Shown here piece by piece: positions 1 through 7,809 of a stretch of 60,752 bases of DNA; within the stretch, counting starts at the first letter, position 1, and each line of letters starts with the position of its first letter. The stretch lies in assembly GCF_001428665.1 (NCBI RefSeq), contig NZ_LMIJ01000010.1:164978-225729 (forward strand). Reading direction: 5' to 3'. Source of the DNA: Acidovorax sp. Root219. Its GTDB lineage: Bacteria; Pseudomonadota; Gammaproteobacteria; Burkholderiales; Burkholderiaceae_C. A program made the translations under genes and the position numbers. The notes under the pieces were generated by a model. The model searched no databases and was not told the DNA's origin. It was given only the letters and a program-made list of their open reading frames with translations.

Positions 1-51
1 TCAAGGCAGGCAGCAACCATTAGCTCAACAAACGCGAGGCAGAATCAGGGA

Positions 52-828
52 TCAAACCTTGCTGAAATCCGGCTTGCGCTTCTCCATGAACGCCGAGAAC
101 GCCTCGCGCGCAGCAGGCTCGCGCAGCATGCGCCCAAAGCTCGCGCCCTCTTCCGCCATGCGCTCCAGCACCGGCTGAATCTGCCCCTTCTTCATCAACC
201 GCTTGGTCTCGATCAACGCAGACAAGGGCTTGGCAGCCAGCTTCTTCGCCTGCGCCTGCGCGATGCCATTGCACTCCGTCGGCGGCACCACGCGGTTCAC
301 CAGACCCACTTCCAGCGCAGCCTCGGCCATGAAGGGCTCGCCCAGCAGCAAGGCCTCTGCGGCACGGTGGTACCCCATCATCTGCGGCACCAGCAGGCTC
401 GACGCCGCCTCGGGGCACAGGCCCAGGTTCACGAAGGGCATGGAGAACGCCGCGTTGTCACCCGCATAGACCAGGTCGCAATGGAACAGCATGGTCGTGC
501 CGATGCCCACGGCCGGACCGCAGACGGATGCGATGACGGGCTTGGGGAACGCGGCAATGCCGTGCAGGAAGCGGAACACGGGCGAGTCCTGCGTGGCGGG
601 CGGCTGCTGCAAGAAGTCGCCGATGTCGTTGCCGGCGCTGAAGATCGCCACATCGCCCTGGAACACCACCACGCGCACAGCCACGTCCGCTTCGGCCGCA
701 ACCAGCGCATCGGCCATGGCCGCGTACATGGTGGTGGTGATGGAGTTTTTCTTGTCCACCCGGTTGAAGGTGATGGTGGTGACACCGGCTTCGGTGTGGA
801 CGAGGATGTCTTGGGTGGATGCAGTCAT
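52..828 (-). CDS. Enoyl-CoA hydratase/isomerase (crotonase family)
   Basis: A 258-residue crotonase, the usual length for the family. These enzymes hydrate or isomerise 2-enoyl-CoA thioesters in beta-oxidation in the cytoplasm. The oxyanion-hole segments are visible as SAGNDIGDF and, further on, CGPAVGIGTTML; the next conserved block reads NLGLCPEAASS, a variant seen in isomerase-like crotonases, so isomerase rather than hydratase activity is possible. The start chosen is the ATG giving MTASTQDILV; an in-frame extension of 50 residues upstream has no family resemblance. It lies 89 bp downstream of the thioesterase gene on the same strand and ends the fatty-acid block. Family is certain from the motifs; substrate is not known. 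Confidence 0.88.
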   Translation of the reverse strand: MTASTQDILVHTEAGVTTITFNRVDKKNSITTTMYAAMADALVAAEADVAVRVVVFQGDVAIFSAGNDIGDFLQQPPATQDSPVFRFLHGIAAFPKPVIASVCGPAVGIGTTMLFHCDLVYAGDNAAFSMPFVNLGLCPEAASSLLVPQMMGYHRAAEALLLGEPFMAEAALEVGLVNRVVPPTECNGIAQAQAKKLAAKPLSALIETKRLMKKGQIQPVLERMAEEGASFGRMLREPAAREAFSAFMEKRKPDFSKV

Positions 829-917
829 GGCGGGAATCTCGGGGTTTGGGATGAATGGGGCATCGAAGGACGGATGCGCGCGCAGGATGCTAACGCCCCC
901 TGCCCGCCTTGCATCCA

Positions 918-1799
918 TCATTCCTTGTAGTAAACGATCTGGTGGCTCGTGGCCAGCATGGTGCCGGCCTCGTTCCACAACTGGGCGGTCTGGTCGAAGA
1001 AGCCGTTGCGGAATTCCTGGCCGCGAGCCTGGCCCAAAAGGTGGCCGGTGCCGGTGGCCTCAAGCTGCTCGGCGCTGGCGTGGAAATACACGGTGATGGA
1101 AACCGTACCGGCCGGCACGCGGCGTGCGCGGCGCAGCCACACGCGCGGGTAGAACACATCGGCCAGGGCGGCGAGCGACAGAAAATCCAGCGGCCGTGGT
1201 GGCGCATCGCGCATCCACAACTGCGTGGTGCTGTGGTCGCCGCTGCCATCCCAGGTGTTGGGGATGGGACCTTTCAACGGGCGCATTTCATAGCGGTTGA
1301 TCCACTCCACACCTTGCCGGGCAATGGGCACCAGCTCGCCGGGCGGCGTCACCTCGGGCATGGGCAGATCGCCCACGCTCCAGGTCTCGCGGCGCACAGC
1401 CGTCACCGCCGTGCCGGTGGTGGTGACCACCAGCGCACCCTCGGCATCGGCCTGCAGGATGGACAGTGTCCAGTGCTGGGTGGAGCGGTTGGTGCGCACG
1501 GGCATGGCCTGGATGGTGAAGGCGCCCTCCACCAAGGCCCCCGCGTAGTTGACCGTGAGCGACAGGGGATCGCCCAGCCGGTCCGGGTGCAGCAGGATGG
1601 CCTTGAGCAGGCTGGCCGCCGTGATGCCGCCAAACGGACCGACCATGTTCCAGTAACCGGGGTGGGTCTGACCCTGGTACTGCCCCGGGACATCGCCGCT
1701 GGTTAACAGCTGCAGCGCTTCGTCGAGCGGGTGGCAGTGTTGGTCGGCGGGTGTTGCCGAAGCGTCGTCGCTGCCGTGCGGGGTCTTGGTGCTGTTCAT
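918..1799 (-). CDS. Acyl-CoA thioesterase-like hotdog protein
   Basis: A 293-residue protein resembling double-hotdog acyl-CoA thioesterases (TesB-like, thioesterase-superfamily PF13622 type), which hydrolyse acyl-CoA to free acid and CoA. Visible features are an N-terminal half with GPFGGITAASLLKAIL and a C-terminal half with WLRRARRVPAGTVSITVYFHA followed by GHLLGQARGQEF, the order expected for a duplicated hotdog. It sits 27 bp after the alpha/beta hydrolase gene and 89 bp before the crotonase, so the three are probably one transcript. The fatty-acid neighbourhood fits a housekeeping thioesterase. Substrate length is unknown. Confidence 0.75.
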   Translation of the reverse strand: MNSTKTPHGSDDASATPADQHCHPLDEALQLLTSGDVPGQYQGQTHPGYWNMVGPFGGITAASLLKAILLHPDRLGDPLSLTVNYAGALVEGAFTIQAMPVRTNRSTQHWTLSILQADAEGALVVTTTGTAVTAVRRETWSVGDLPMPEVTPPGELVPIARQGVEWINRYEMRPLKGPIPNTWDGSGDHSTTQLWMRDAPPRPLDFLSLAALADVFYPRVWLRRARRVPAGTVSITVYFHASAEQLEATGTGHLLGQARGQEFRNGFFDQTAQLWNEAGTMLATSHQIVYYKE

Positions 1800-1826
1800 G
1801 CGCTGAGTGTGCCGCGAATTACGGGA

Positions 1827-2714
1827 CTACACCGTCGTGCCGGTGACTGTGGCCGCACCCAGCCCCGCCAGCAAGGCCGCCGCCGCGCGCGGCCACAGGC
1901 TGCTGCTGAACTGGTCGCGAAAGAAACCGAAATGCCCGATGCGGCGCACCTGCAGGTCCGCAGGGGTGATGCTCTCGACCCGGCGCTCGGTGTTGGCATA
2001 CAGGTTGACCAGGTTGTGCGTGCCGCGCAGCGTCATCAGCTCGTCGTCGCTCATCGACAGCGCCAGCACCGGAAAGCGCACGGCCCCATAGCTTTGTGCC
2101 ACCGCAGCCCCTTCGGCCCCCACGCTGTAGGCCGGGTTCAGGCACCAGCGGCGCCATTGCAGGATCACGCCGGCCGGCAGGTCGCCGACCTTCTTGAGCG
2201 TGCGCCCCGGAAAATAACCGCACAGCCGCGTGGCCAACGGCACCAGCACCCACCAGAAATACGGAACGATGCGCTTGAGCTGCGGCGCATTGTCGCGCCA
2301 GTACCCACTGCCCGCCGCCACGCTGAGCAGCCCATCGACCTGCGCCGGGTTGCGCAACAGCCCCGGCAACTGTGCACCCAGGCTGTGCCCCAGCAGGTAC
2401 AGCGGCCGCGCCGGCAGCGCGGCCTTTGCGGCCGAAATCACGGCCTCGTAGTCCTGCGCCCAGTCGAACAGATCCGCCTTCACGGCCCGCACAGGACCCT
2501 GCAGCGAATCCCCATGCCCGCGGTAGTCGAACGTCGTGACCCGAAACCCCTGCTGCGCCAGCCAGCGCGAAAACGCCTCGTAGAACGCCTGCCGCACCCC
2601 CATGGCCCCGCCAATGACGACGCTGGCGCGAGCGGCACTGGTGCCACCCTCGGGCTCGTACACGCGCAGTGCCAAAGGCACGCCACCATCCAACTGCAAA
2701 GTCTGCTTGTCCAT
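1827..2714 (-). CDS. Alpha/beta hydrolase (serine aminopeptidase S33-like)
   Basis: A 295-residue alpha/beta hydrolase of the type often annotated as a lysophospholipase-like or S33 hydrolase. The nucleophile elbow GHSLGAQ places the catalytic serine at about residue 111. A strand-turn FDYRGHGDS precedes it, and a late ALSMSDDELM and RIGHFGF supply the likely acid and histidine. No signal peptide is visible, so it is probably cytoplasmic. It heads a three-gene run with the thioesterase and crotonase genes. It is separated from the thiolase gene by 343 bp that hold two repeat copies, so it probably has its own promoter. Substrate unknown. Confidence 0.78.
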   Translation of the reverse strand: MDKQTLQLDGGVPLALRVYEPEGGTSAARASVVIGGAMGVRQAFYEAFSRWLAQQGFRVTTFDYRGHGDSLQGPVRAVKADLFDWAQDYEAVISAAKAALPARPLYLLGHSLGAQLPGLLRNPAQVDGLLSVAAGSGYWRDNAPQLKRIVPYFWWVLVPLATRLCGYFPGRTLKKVGDLPAGVILQWRRWCLNPAYSVGAEGAAVAQSYGAVRFPVLALSMSDDELMTLRGTHNLVNLYANTERRVESITPADLQVRRIGHFGFFRDQFSSSLWPRAAAALLAGLGAATVTGTTV

Positions 2715-2784
2715 GTCCGTCTCCTGTGAAGACCGATCTGCGCCGGTTCAATGGAAAACACTTCAAACAATCCCGCTCTTCAAA

Positions 2785-2915
2785 CCCCGCCCTCAAGGGC
2801 GTAGCGAGCGGTCTTCAGGCTAGGCGGACGGAGCACAGCAACCGGAACGTACTTCCTGTACGTGAGGATTGCGAGCACCGCCCAACGACGCCTGGAGGCC
2901 GCTCGGTAGCCGGCC
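2785..2915. repeat. Intergenic structured repeat, copy 1
   Basis: About 131 bp that recurs with small changes at 2922-3053. It starts with CCCCGCCCTCAAGGGCG and ends with GCTCGGTAGCC. Its ends can pair: 2805-2820 (CGAGCGGTCTTCAGGC) with 2890-2905 (GCCTGGAGGCCGCTCG), with 14 of 16 positions Watson-Crick. A small inner hairpin CGTAC-TTCCT-GTACG lies near the middle. It looks like a REP- or MITE-like element. No protein is encoded. Confidence 0.8.
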
Positions 2916-2921
2916 CCACCA

Positions 2922-3053
2922 CCCCGCCCTCAAGGGCGTAGCGAGCGGGATGAGCTGCTAGGCGGACGGAGCGGAGCCACCGGAACGTACTTGAAGTACG
3001 TGAGGATGGCGAGCACCGCCCAACGACGCAGATCGCCCGCTCGGTAGCCAGCC
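2922..3053. repeat. Intergenic structured repeat, copy 2
   Basis: Second copy of the element at 2785-2915, in direct orientation and offset by 137-138 bp. The outer arms differ from copy 1 but still pair at the ends (CGAGCGGG near 2942 with CCCGCTCG near 3036). The inner hairpin is CGTACTT-G-AAGTACG, a longer stem than in copy 1. It ends 5 bp before the thiolase stop codon, so on the minus strand it could also act in the 3' end of the thiolase mRNA. Confidence 0.8.
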
Positions 3054-3057
3054 AACA

Positions 3058-4257
3058 TCAAACAGATTCGAAGATGCCGGCGGCTCCCTGTCCCATGCCT
3101 ACGCACATGGTCACCATGCCGTACTTGAGCTTGTTGCGCTTGAGCGCATGCACCACCGTGGCCGAGCGGATCGCCCCCGTCGCCCCCAGCGGATGCCCCA
3201 GCGCAATCGCGCCCCCCATCGGATTGACCTTCGATGCATCGAGCCCCAGCGTGTTCATCACCGCAAGCGACTGCGCCGCAAACGCCTCGTTCAGCTCGAA
3301 CCAGTCGATGTCCTGCTGGTTCAGGCCCGCATAGCGCAGCGCCGCAGGAATCGCCTCGATCGGGCCGATGCCCATGATGTGCGGCGGCACGCCCTTGGCG
3401 GCGTAGCTCACGAAGCGCGCCAGCGGCGTCAGGCCGAAGCGCTTGACGGCGGCCTCGCTGGCCAGGATCAGCACACCGGCGCCGTCGCTGGTCTGCGAGC
3501 TGTTGCCGGCCGTGACGGAGCCGCGCGCGGCGAACACCGTCTTGAGCTTGGCCAGGCCTTCGAGCGTGGTGTCGGGGCGAGCGCCCTCGTCCAGGCTCAC
3601 GGTGCGGCTCTTGGCAATCGACTCGCCGGTTTCGAGGTTGGCCGTGCGGTCGGTCACTTCGATGGGCGTGATTTCGTCGGCGAAGTAGCCCGCCTTCTGC
3701 GCGGCCAGGGCCTTCAGGTGCGACTGCAGCGCAAACTCGTCCTGCGCGTCGCGGCTGACCTTCCACTGCTGGGCCACCTTCTCAGCCGTGAGGCCCATGC
3801 CGTAGGCAATGCCCACATCGCCTTCGCGCTCGAAGATCGAGGGCGACAGCGAGGGCGAGTTGCCCATCATGGGCACCATGCTCATGCTTTCCACACCGGC
3901 GGCGATCATCACGTCGGCCTCGCCCACGCGGATGCGGTCTGCCGCCATCTGCACGGCCGACAGGCCCGATGCGCAGAAGCGGTTGACGGTGATGCCGCCC
4001 ACGCTGGTGGGCAGGCCGGCCAGCACGGCGCCGATACGCGCCACGTTCAGGCCCTGCTGGGCTTCGGGGATCGCGCAGCCGCAGATGATGTCCTCGATGG
4101 CCTTGGGATCAAGGCCGGGCACTGCGGCCAGCGCTGCCTTGAGCGTGGTCGCCAGCAGGTCGTCAGGCCGGGTGTTGCGGAAGAAGCCGCGGTGCGAACG
4201 CCCGATGGGCGTGCGCGTGGCAGCAACGATGTAGGCTTCCTGGACTTGTTTGGCCAT
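3058..4257 (-). CDS. fadA: Acetyl-CoA C-acyltransferase (thiolase II family)
   Basis: A 399-residue thiolase that cleaves 3-ketoacyl-CoA to acetyl-CoA and a shortened acyl-CoA in beta-oxidation. The nucleophilic cysteine is C95 in NRFCASGLSA, the active-site histidine is H355 in GHPLGATGA, and the second cysteine is C385 in MCVGMG; all catalytic residues are present and the length is standard. The ATG is preceded by GGAG at a good distance. It lies 15 bp after the DUF4442 gene and is the last of the fadE-to-thiolase run. The symbol fadA reflects the genomic pairing with the FadB/FadN-like gene; a biosynthetic acetyl-CoA acetyltransferase is less likely here. Confidence 0.93.
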   Translation of the reverse strand: MAKQVQEAYIVAATRTPIGRSHRGFFRNTRPDDLLATTLKAALAAVPGLDPKAIEDIICGCAIPEAQQGLNVARIGAVLAGLPTSVGGITVNRFCASGLSAVQMAADRIRVGEADVMIAAGVESMSMVPMMGNSPSLSPSIFEREGDVGIAYGMGLTAEKVAQQWKVSRDAQDEFALQSHLKALAAQKAGYFADEITPIEVTDRTANLETGESIAKSRTVSLDEGARPDTTLEGLAKLKTVFAARGSVTAGNSSQTSDGAGVLILASEAAVKRFGLTPLARFVSYAAKGVPPHIMGIGPIEAIPAALRYAGLNQQDIDWFELNEAFAAQSLAVMNTLGLDASKVNPMGGAIALGHPLGATGAIRSATVVHALKRNKLKYGMVTMCVGMGQGAAGIFESV

Positions 4258-4272
4258 GGTGGTGAAACTCCT

Positions 4273-4791
4273 TCAATTCTTGGCTGGGCGGCTGGAGGGA
4301 ATCCAGGCCCAGGTAAATGCACATTCGACCGGCTCGGCGCCGGCCTCATCGGTCACGGTGACGGTGACCTGGACCTCGCCCTTGTCACTGGCCTGCATGG
4401 CGGCGCGCTGCTCGGCGCTGAGTACGGCCACGGCCTTGAGGCCGCCCGTGGTGCGCTTGCGAAAGGCCATGCTGAGCTCCTTGGCCAGCGGGATGCAGTC
4501 GTCGCGCACGTTCATGCCCACGACCATGCCGGTGGCCGTCTCGGCCAGCAGGTTCATGGCCGAGGCGTGCACGCCACCGATGTGGTTCTGCACCCGGTGA
4601 TCGTTGGCCAGGTGCACCTCGACCCGTTCGGACGTGAGCGACACGAACTTCACCCCGGCCGTTCCCGTGAAGGGAACGGCGCGGCGCAGGATGATGTTCT
4701 GCACGAAGCCGCGCATGAAGGCCGGGGCTTCGTCCAGCCGCATCAGCGAGCGCTGCAGCTTGTTCGGCGGGCGGGTGGTGGTCTCGCTCAT
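4273..4791 (-). CDS. DUF4442 / PaaI-like hotdog thioesterase
   Basis: A 172-residue single-hotdog protein resembling DUF4442 and PaaI-type thioesterases. The conserved stretch NHIGGVHASAMNLLAETATG carries the asparagine, histidine and glutamate typical of the active-site helix. The start chosen is the ATG for MSETTTRPP; an in-frame TTG six codons upstream abuts the previous stop and has no better ribosome site. It lies between the FadN-like gene (18 bp upstream) and the thiolase gene (15 bp downstream), so it is part of the beta-oxidation operon and probably releases stalled or unusual acyl-CoA. Substrate is inferred only from context. Confidence 0.75.
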   Translation of the reverse strand: MSETTTRPPNKLQRSLMRLDEAPAFMRGFVQNIILRRAVPFTGTAGVKFVSLTSERVEVHLANDHRVQNHIGGVHASAMNLLAETATGMVVGMNVRDDCIPLAKELSMAFRKRTTGGLKAVAVLSAEQRAAMQASDKGEVQVTVTVTDEAGAEPVECAFTWAWIPSSRPAKN

Positions 4792-4809
4792 CGTGGTTGG
4801 CCTGGTCAA

Positions 4810-7230
4810 TTAGTTGCGCACGGGCTTGCCGGTGGACAGCATCCCGAGGATGCGCTCCTGCGTCTTGGGGTGCTCGATGAGCGCGCAGAACGCCTTGCGC
4901 TCCAGCGTCATCAGGTACTCCTCGCTCACCAGGGTGCCGGCATCCACGTCACCGCCGCAGACCACTTCGGCGATCAGGCCGGCGATATGGAAGTCGTGCT
5001 GGCTGATGAAGCCGCCGTCGCGCATGTTGACCAGCGAGCCCTTGATGGTGGCGATGCCGCTGCGGCCGACCACCGGGAACAAGCGCTTGGCGGGCGCACG
5101 CCAGCCGCCCTTGGCCAGGGACTTGGCCTCGTTGATGGCCACGAACAGCAGCTCGTCCTTGTGCGGCACGATCACGTCGCTGTCAAGCAGGTAGCCGAGC
5201 TTGCGCGATTCGAGCGCGCTGGTGCCCACCTTGGCCATGGCCGCAGCGGTGAAGCCTTCGGTCAGGAAGGGCAGGATGTCCTTGCCCGTGGAGGTGGCGG
5301 CGTTCTCGGCCGCGCGGCGGGCGATGTAGGTCAGGCCGCCGGCACCCGGCACCAGACCCACGCCGACTTCGACCAGGCCGATGTAGCTCTCCATGTGCAC
5401 CACGCGGCGGGCCGAGTGCACGGCCAGCTCGCAGCCACCGCCCAGTGCCAGGCCGCGCACGGCAGCGACCACAGGCACGTTGGCATAGCGGATGCGCAGC
5501 ATGGTGTTCTGCAGCTCGGCTTCTGCCCCCTCGATGGCGCTCACGCCAGCCACCATGAAGGCGGGCAGCATGGCCTGCAGGTCGGCACCGGCGCTGAAGG
5601 GCTCGTCGCCAGACCAGATTACCACGCCTTCGTAGTCCTTCTCGGCGAGGTCCACGGCCTGGGCCAGGCCTTCGGCCACGTCGGGGCTGATGGCATGCAT
5701 CTTGGTCTTGATGCTGGCGATGACGATACCGGTGCCAGGGGCGCGGTCAGCGCCCTCCAGCGTCCACAGGCGAATCGCATCGTCCTCGTGCAGCGTGGTG
5801 CCGGCGGTGGCGAAGTCGGGCAACGCCTCGCCGAGCAGCTTCTCGGGGAAGTGCTGGCGCTCGTACACGGGCAGCGCACGGCGCGCGATGAACTTCTGCG
5901 CCGATGCGCTCCACGAGCCCTGTGCGGTGTGCACGCCACCGGCCTCGGCCACGGGGCCCTTGAACACCCACTCGGGCAGCGGCGCCTTGGACAGGGCCTT
6001 GCCGGCGTCGATGTCTTCCTGGATCATCTTCGCCACGTCGAGCCAGCCGGCTTCCTGCCACAGCTCGAAGGGGCCCTGCTTCATGCCGAAGCCCCAGCGC
6101 ATGGCCTGGTCCACGTCGCGCGCATTGTCGGCGATGGTGCCAAGGTGCACTGCGGCGTAATGGAAGCTGTTGCGCAGGATGGCCCACAGGAACTGGCCCT
6201 GCGCGCCTTCGGCATTGCGCAGCAGGCGCAGTCGCTCGGCAGCGGGCTTTCGGAGCATGCGGCCGTACACCTCGTCGGCCTTCTGGCCGCCGGGCACGTA
6301 TTCTTCGCTCTCCAGGTCGAAGCGCAGCACGTCGCGCCCGACCTTCTTGTAGAAGCCGGCCTTGGCCTTCTGGCCCAGGTTGCCCAGTTCCAGCAGCTTT
6401 TGGAGCACGGCGGGCGTGCCGAAGCTGGCGTAGAACGGGTCGCTCTTGTCGTCCAGGTTGTCCTGCAGCGTCTTGATGACGTGGGCCATGGTGTCGAGGC
6501 CCACCACGTCGGCGGTGCGGAAGGTGCCGCTCGACGCGCGGCCGAGCTTCTTGCCCGTGAGATCGTCCACCACGTCGTAGGTCAGGCCGAAGTTCTCGAC
6601 TTCTTTCATGGTCGCCAGCATGCCGGCAATGCCCACGCGGTTGGCCACGAAGTTGGGCGTGTCGTGGGCGCGCACCACGCCCTTGCCCAGGCCGCTGGTG
6701 ACGAAGGCTTCGAGCTGGTCGAGCACTTCGGGCGAGGTCGTGGGCGTGTTGATCAGCTCCACCAGCACCATGTAGCGCGGCGGGTTGAAGAAGTGGATGC
6801 CGCAAAAGCGCGGCTTGATGCTCTCGGGCAGCGCCTCGGAAAGCTTGGTGATCGACAGGCCCGAGGTGTTCGATGCCACGATGGCATGCGGCGCGACGAA
6901 GGGCGCGATCTTCTTGTACAGGTCGAGCTTCCAGTCCATGCGCTCGGCGATGGCCTCGATGATCAGGTCGCAGTCGCGCAGTTGCTCCAGGTGCTCTTCG
7001 TAGTTCGCCTGGCCGATCAGCGCGGCGTCGTCCGCCACGCCCAGGGGCGAGGGCTTGAGCTTCTTGAGGCCTTCGACGGCGCGGGTGACGATGCCGTTCT
7101 TCGGGCCTTCCTTGGCCGGCAGATCGAACAGCACCACGGGCACCTTGACGTTGACCAGGTGCGCAGCGATCTGCGCGCCCATCACGCCCGCGCCCAGCAC
7201 GGCGACTTTCTTCACTTGGAATCTTGACAT
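4810..7230 (-). CDS. 3-hydroxyacyl-CoA dehydrogenase/enoyl-CoA hydratase (FadN-like)
   Basis: An 806-residue bifunctional beta-oxidation enzyme. The Rossmann motif GAGVMGAQIA is at residues 14-23, followed by the hydroxyacyl-CoA dehydrogenase catalytic segment GIHFFNPPRYM near residue 145 and C-terminal dehydrogenase domains to about residue 400. The crotonase domain follows at roughly 480-680, with FSAGADLQAM and RGLALGGGCELA forming the oxyanion hole. The dehydrogenase-first order is that of FadN-type proteins and the reverse of E. coli FadB. The start has AGGAG upstream. It is 90 bp after the DUF2147 gene and 18 bp before the DUF4442 gene in the same operon. Confidence 0.92.
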   Translation of the reverse strand: MSRFQVKKVAVLGAGVMGAQIAAHLVNVKVPVVLFDLPAKEGPKNGIVTRAVEGLKKLKPSPLGVADDAALIGQANYEEHLEQLRDCDLIIEAIAERMDWKLDLYKKIAPFVAPHAIVASNTSGLSITKLSEALPESIKPRFCGIHFFNPPRYMVLVELINTPTTSPEVLDQLEAFVTSGLGKGVVRAHDTPNFVANRVGIAGMLATMKEVENFGLTYDVVDDLTGKKLGRASSGTFRTADVVGLDTMAHVIKTLQDNLDDKSDPFYASFGTPAVLQKLLELGNLGQKAKAGFYKKVGRDVLRFDLESEEYVPGGQKADEVYGRMLRKPAAERLRLLRNAEGAQGQFLWAILRNSFHYAAVHLGTIADNARDVDQAMRWGFGMKQGPFELWQEAGWLDVAKMIQEDIDAGKALSKAPLPEWVFKGPVAEAGGVHTAQGSWSASAQKFIARRALPVYERQHFPEKLLGEALPDFATAGTTLHEDDAIRLWTLEGADRAPGTGIVIASIKTKMHAISPDVAEGLAQAVDLAEKDYEGVVIWSGDEPFSAGADLQAMLPAFMVAGVSAIEGAEAELQNTMLRIRYANVPVVAAVRGLALGGGCELAVHSARRVVHMESYIGLVEVGVGLVPGAGGLTYIARRAAENAATSTGKDILPFLTEGFTAAAMAKVGTSALESRKLGYLLDSDVIVPHKDELLFVAINEAKSLAKGGWRAPAKRLFPVVGRSGIATIKGSLVNMRDGGFISQHDFHIAGLIAEVVCGGDVDAGTLVSEEYLMTLERKAFCALIEHPKTQERILGMLSTGKPVRN

Positions 7231-7320
7231 CGGTATTTCTCCTGGAGGGCGGCAGCGTCGTGGCGCCTCCGTTGTTGCACACGCCGGCAGGGGCCGGTGC
7301 GTGCGGTTGTCTTTCTTTGC

Positions 7321-7761
7321 TTACTGGACCCGCACCCAGGTCTGCGTGCGGCCAAAGGGGCCGATGGAGCCGCGCACTTCGAGCTTCTTGCCGCCCTCGA
7401 TGGGTGCCATGCGCAGCGTGTAGTTGCGGCCGTTCTCGGGGTCGAGGATCTTGCCACCCTCCCACACGTCCTTGCCTTCGGCCTTCTTCGCGCCACGAAT
7501 CAGCTCCAGGCCCAGCAGCGGCTTGCCCTTGCGGTCATCGCTGCATTCCGCGCACACCTCGTCGGGCTTGGCGTCCTTGGCCAGACGCTTTTCGAGCACG
7601 CCCGTCAGGGCACCGCCACCCGCGTCGCGGATGCGGATCTCGGCCTTGGCCTCGCCGGTCTTGTCGTCGATGTTGCGCCACAGGCCTTCGGGCGTCATCT
7701 GCGCCCAGGCCGGTGCCGCGAGGGCGACGAACGCAAGGGCGGTTGTTGCTGCTTTGTACAT
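7321..7761 (-). CDS. DUF2147 secreted protein
   Basis: A 146-residue protein with a clear signal peptide (MYKAATTALAFVALAAPAWA, cleavage after AWA), so it is exported to the periplasm. The mature part resembles DUF2147: it begins MTPEGLWRNIDD and contains CAECSDDRKGKPLLG and a terminal TWVRV. The ATG used has ACGGAG upstream; a 13-residue N-terminal extension would spoil the signal peptide. It lies 48 bp after the acyl-CoA dehydrogenase gene and 90 bp before the FadN-like gene. Function of the family is not established; its place inside a fatty-acid operon recurs in related bacteria as far as I recall. Confidence 0.8.
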   Translation of the reverse strand: MYKAATTALAFVALAAPAWAQMTPEGLWRNIDDKTGEAKAEIRIRDAGGGALTGVLEKRLAKDAKPDEVCAECSDDRKGKPLLGLELIRGAKKAEGKDVWEGGKILDPENGRNYTLRMAPIEGGKKLEVRGSIGPFGRTQTWVRVQ

Positions 7762-7809
7762 GGACGCTGCTCCGTGGTTCAAGGGGGTCGGGATCCGCAA
7801 GCCAGCGAC

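Noticed and set aside
1..51. End of a gene at the left edge
   Set aside because: A stop triplet in minus-strand orientation lies at the first bases, but there is no coding sequence in the window to support it.
3148..7227. A 1359-codon open frame on the plus strand
   Set aside because: It is antisense to the thiolase and FadN-like genes, is extremely His/Gln/Arg/Gly-rich and has no family resemblance; a shadow frame of high-GC coding DNA.
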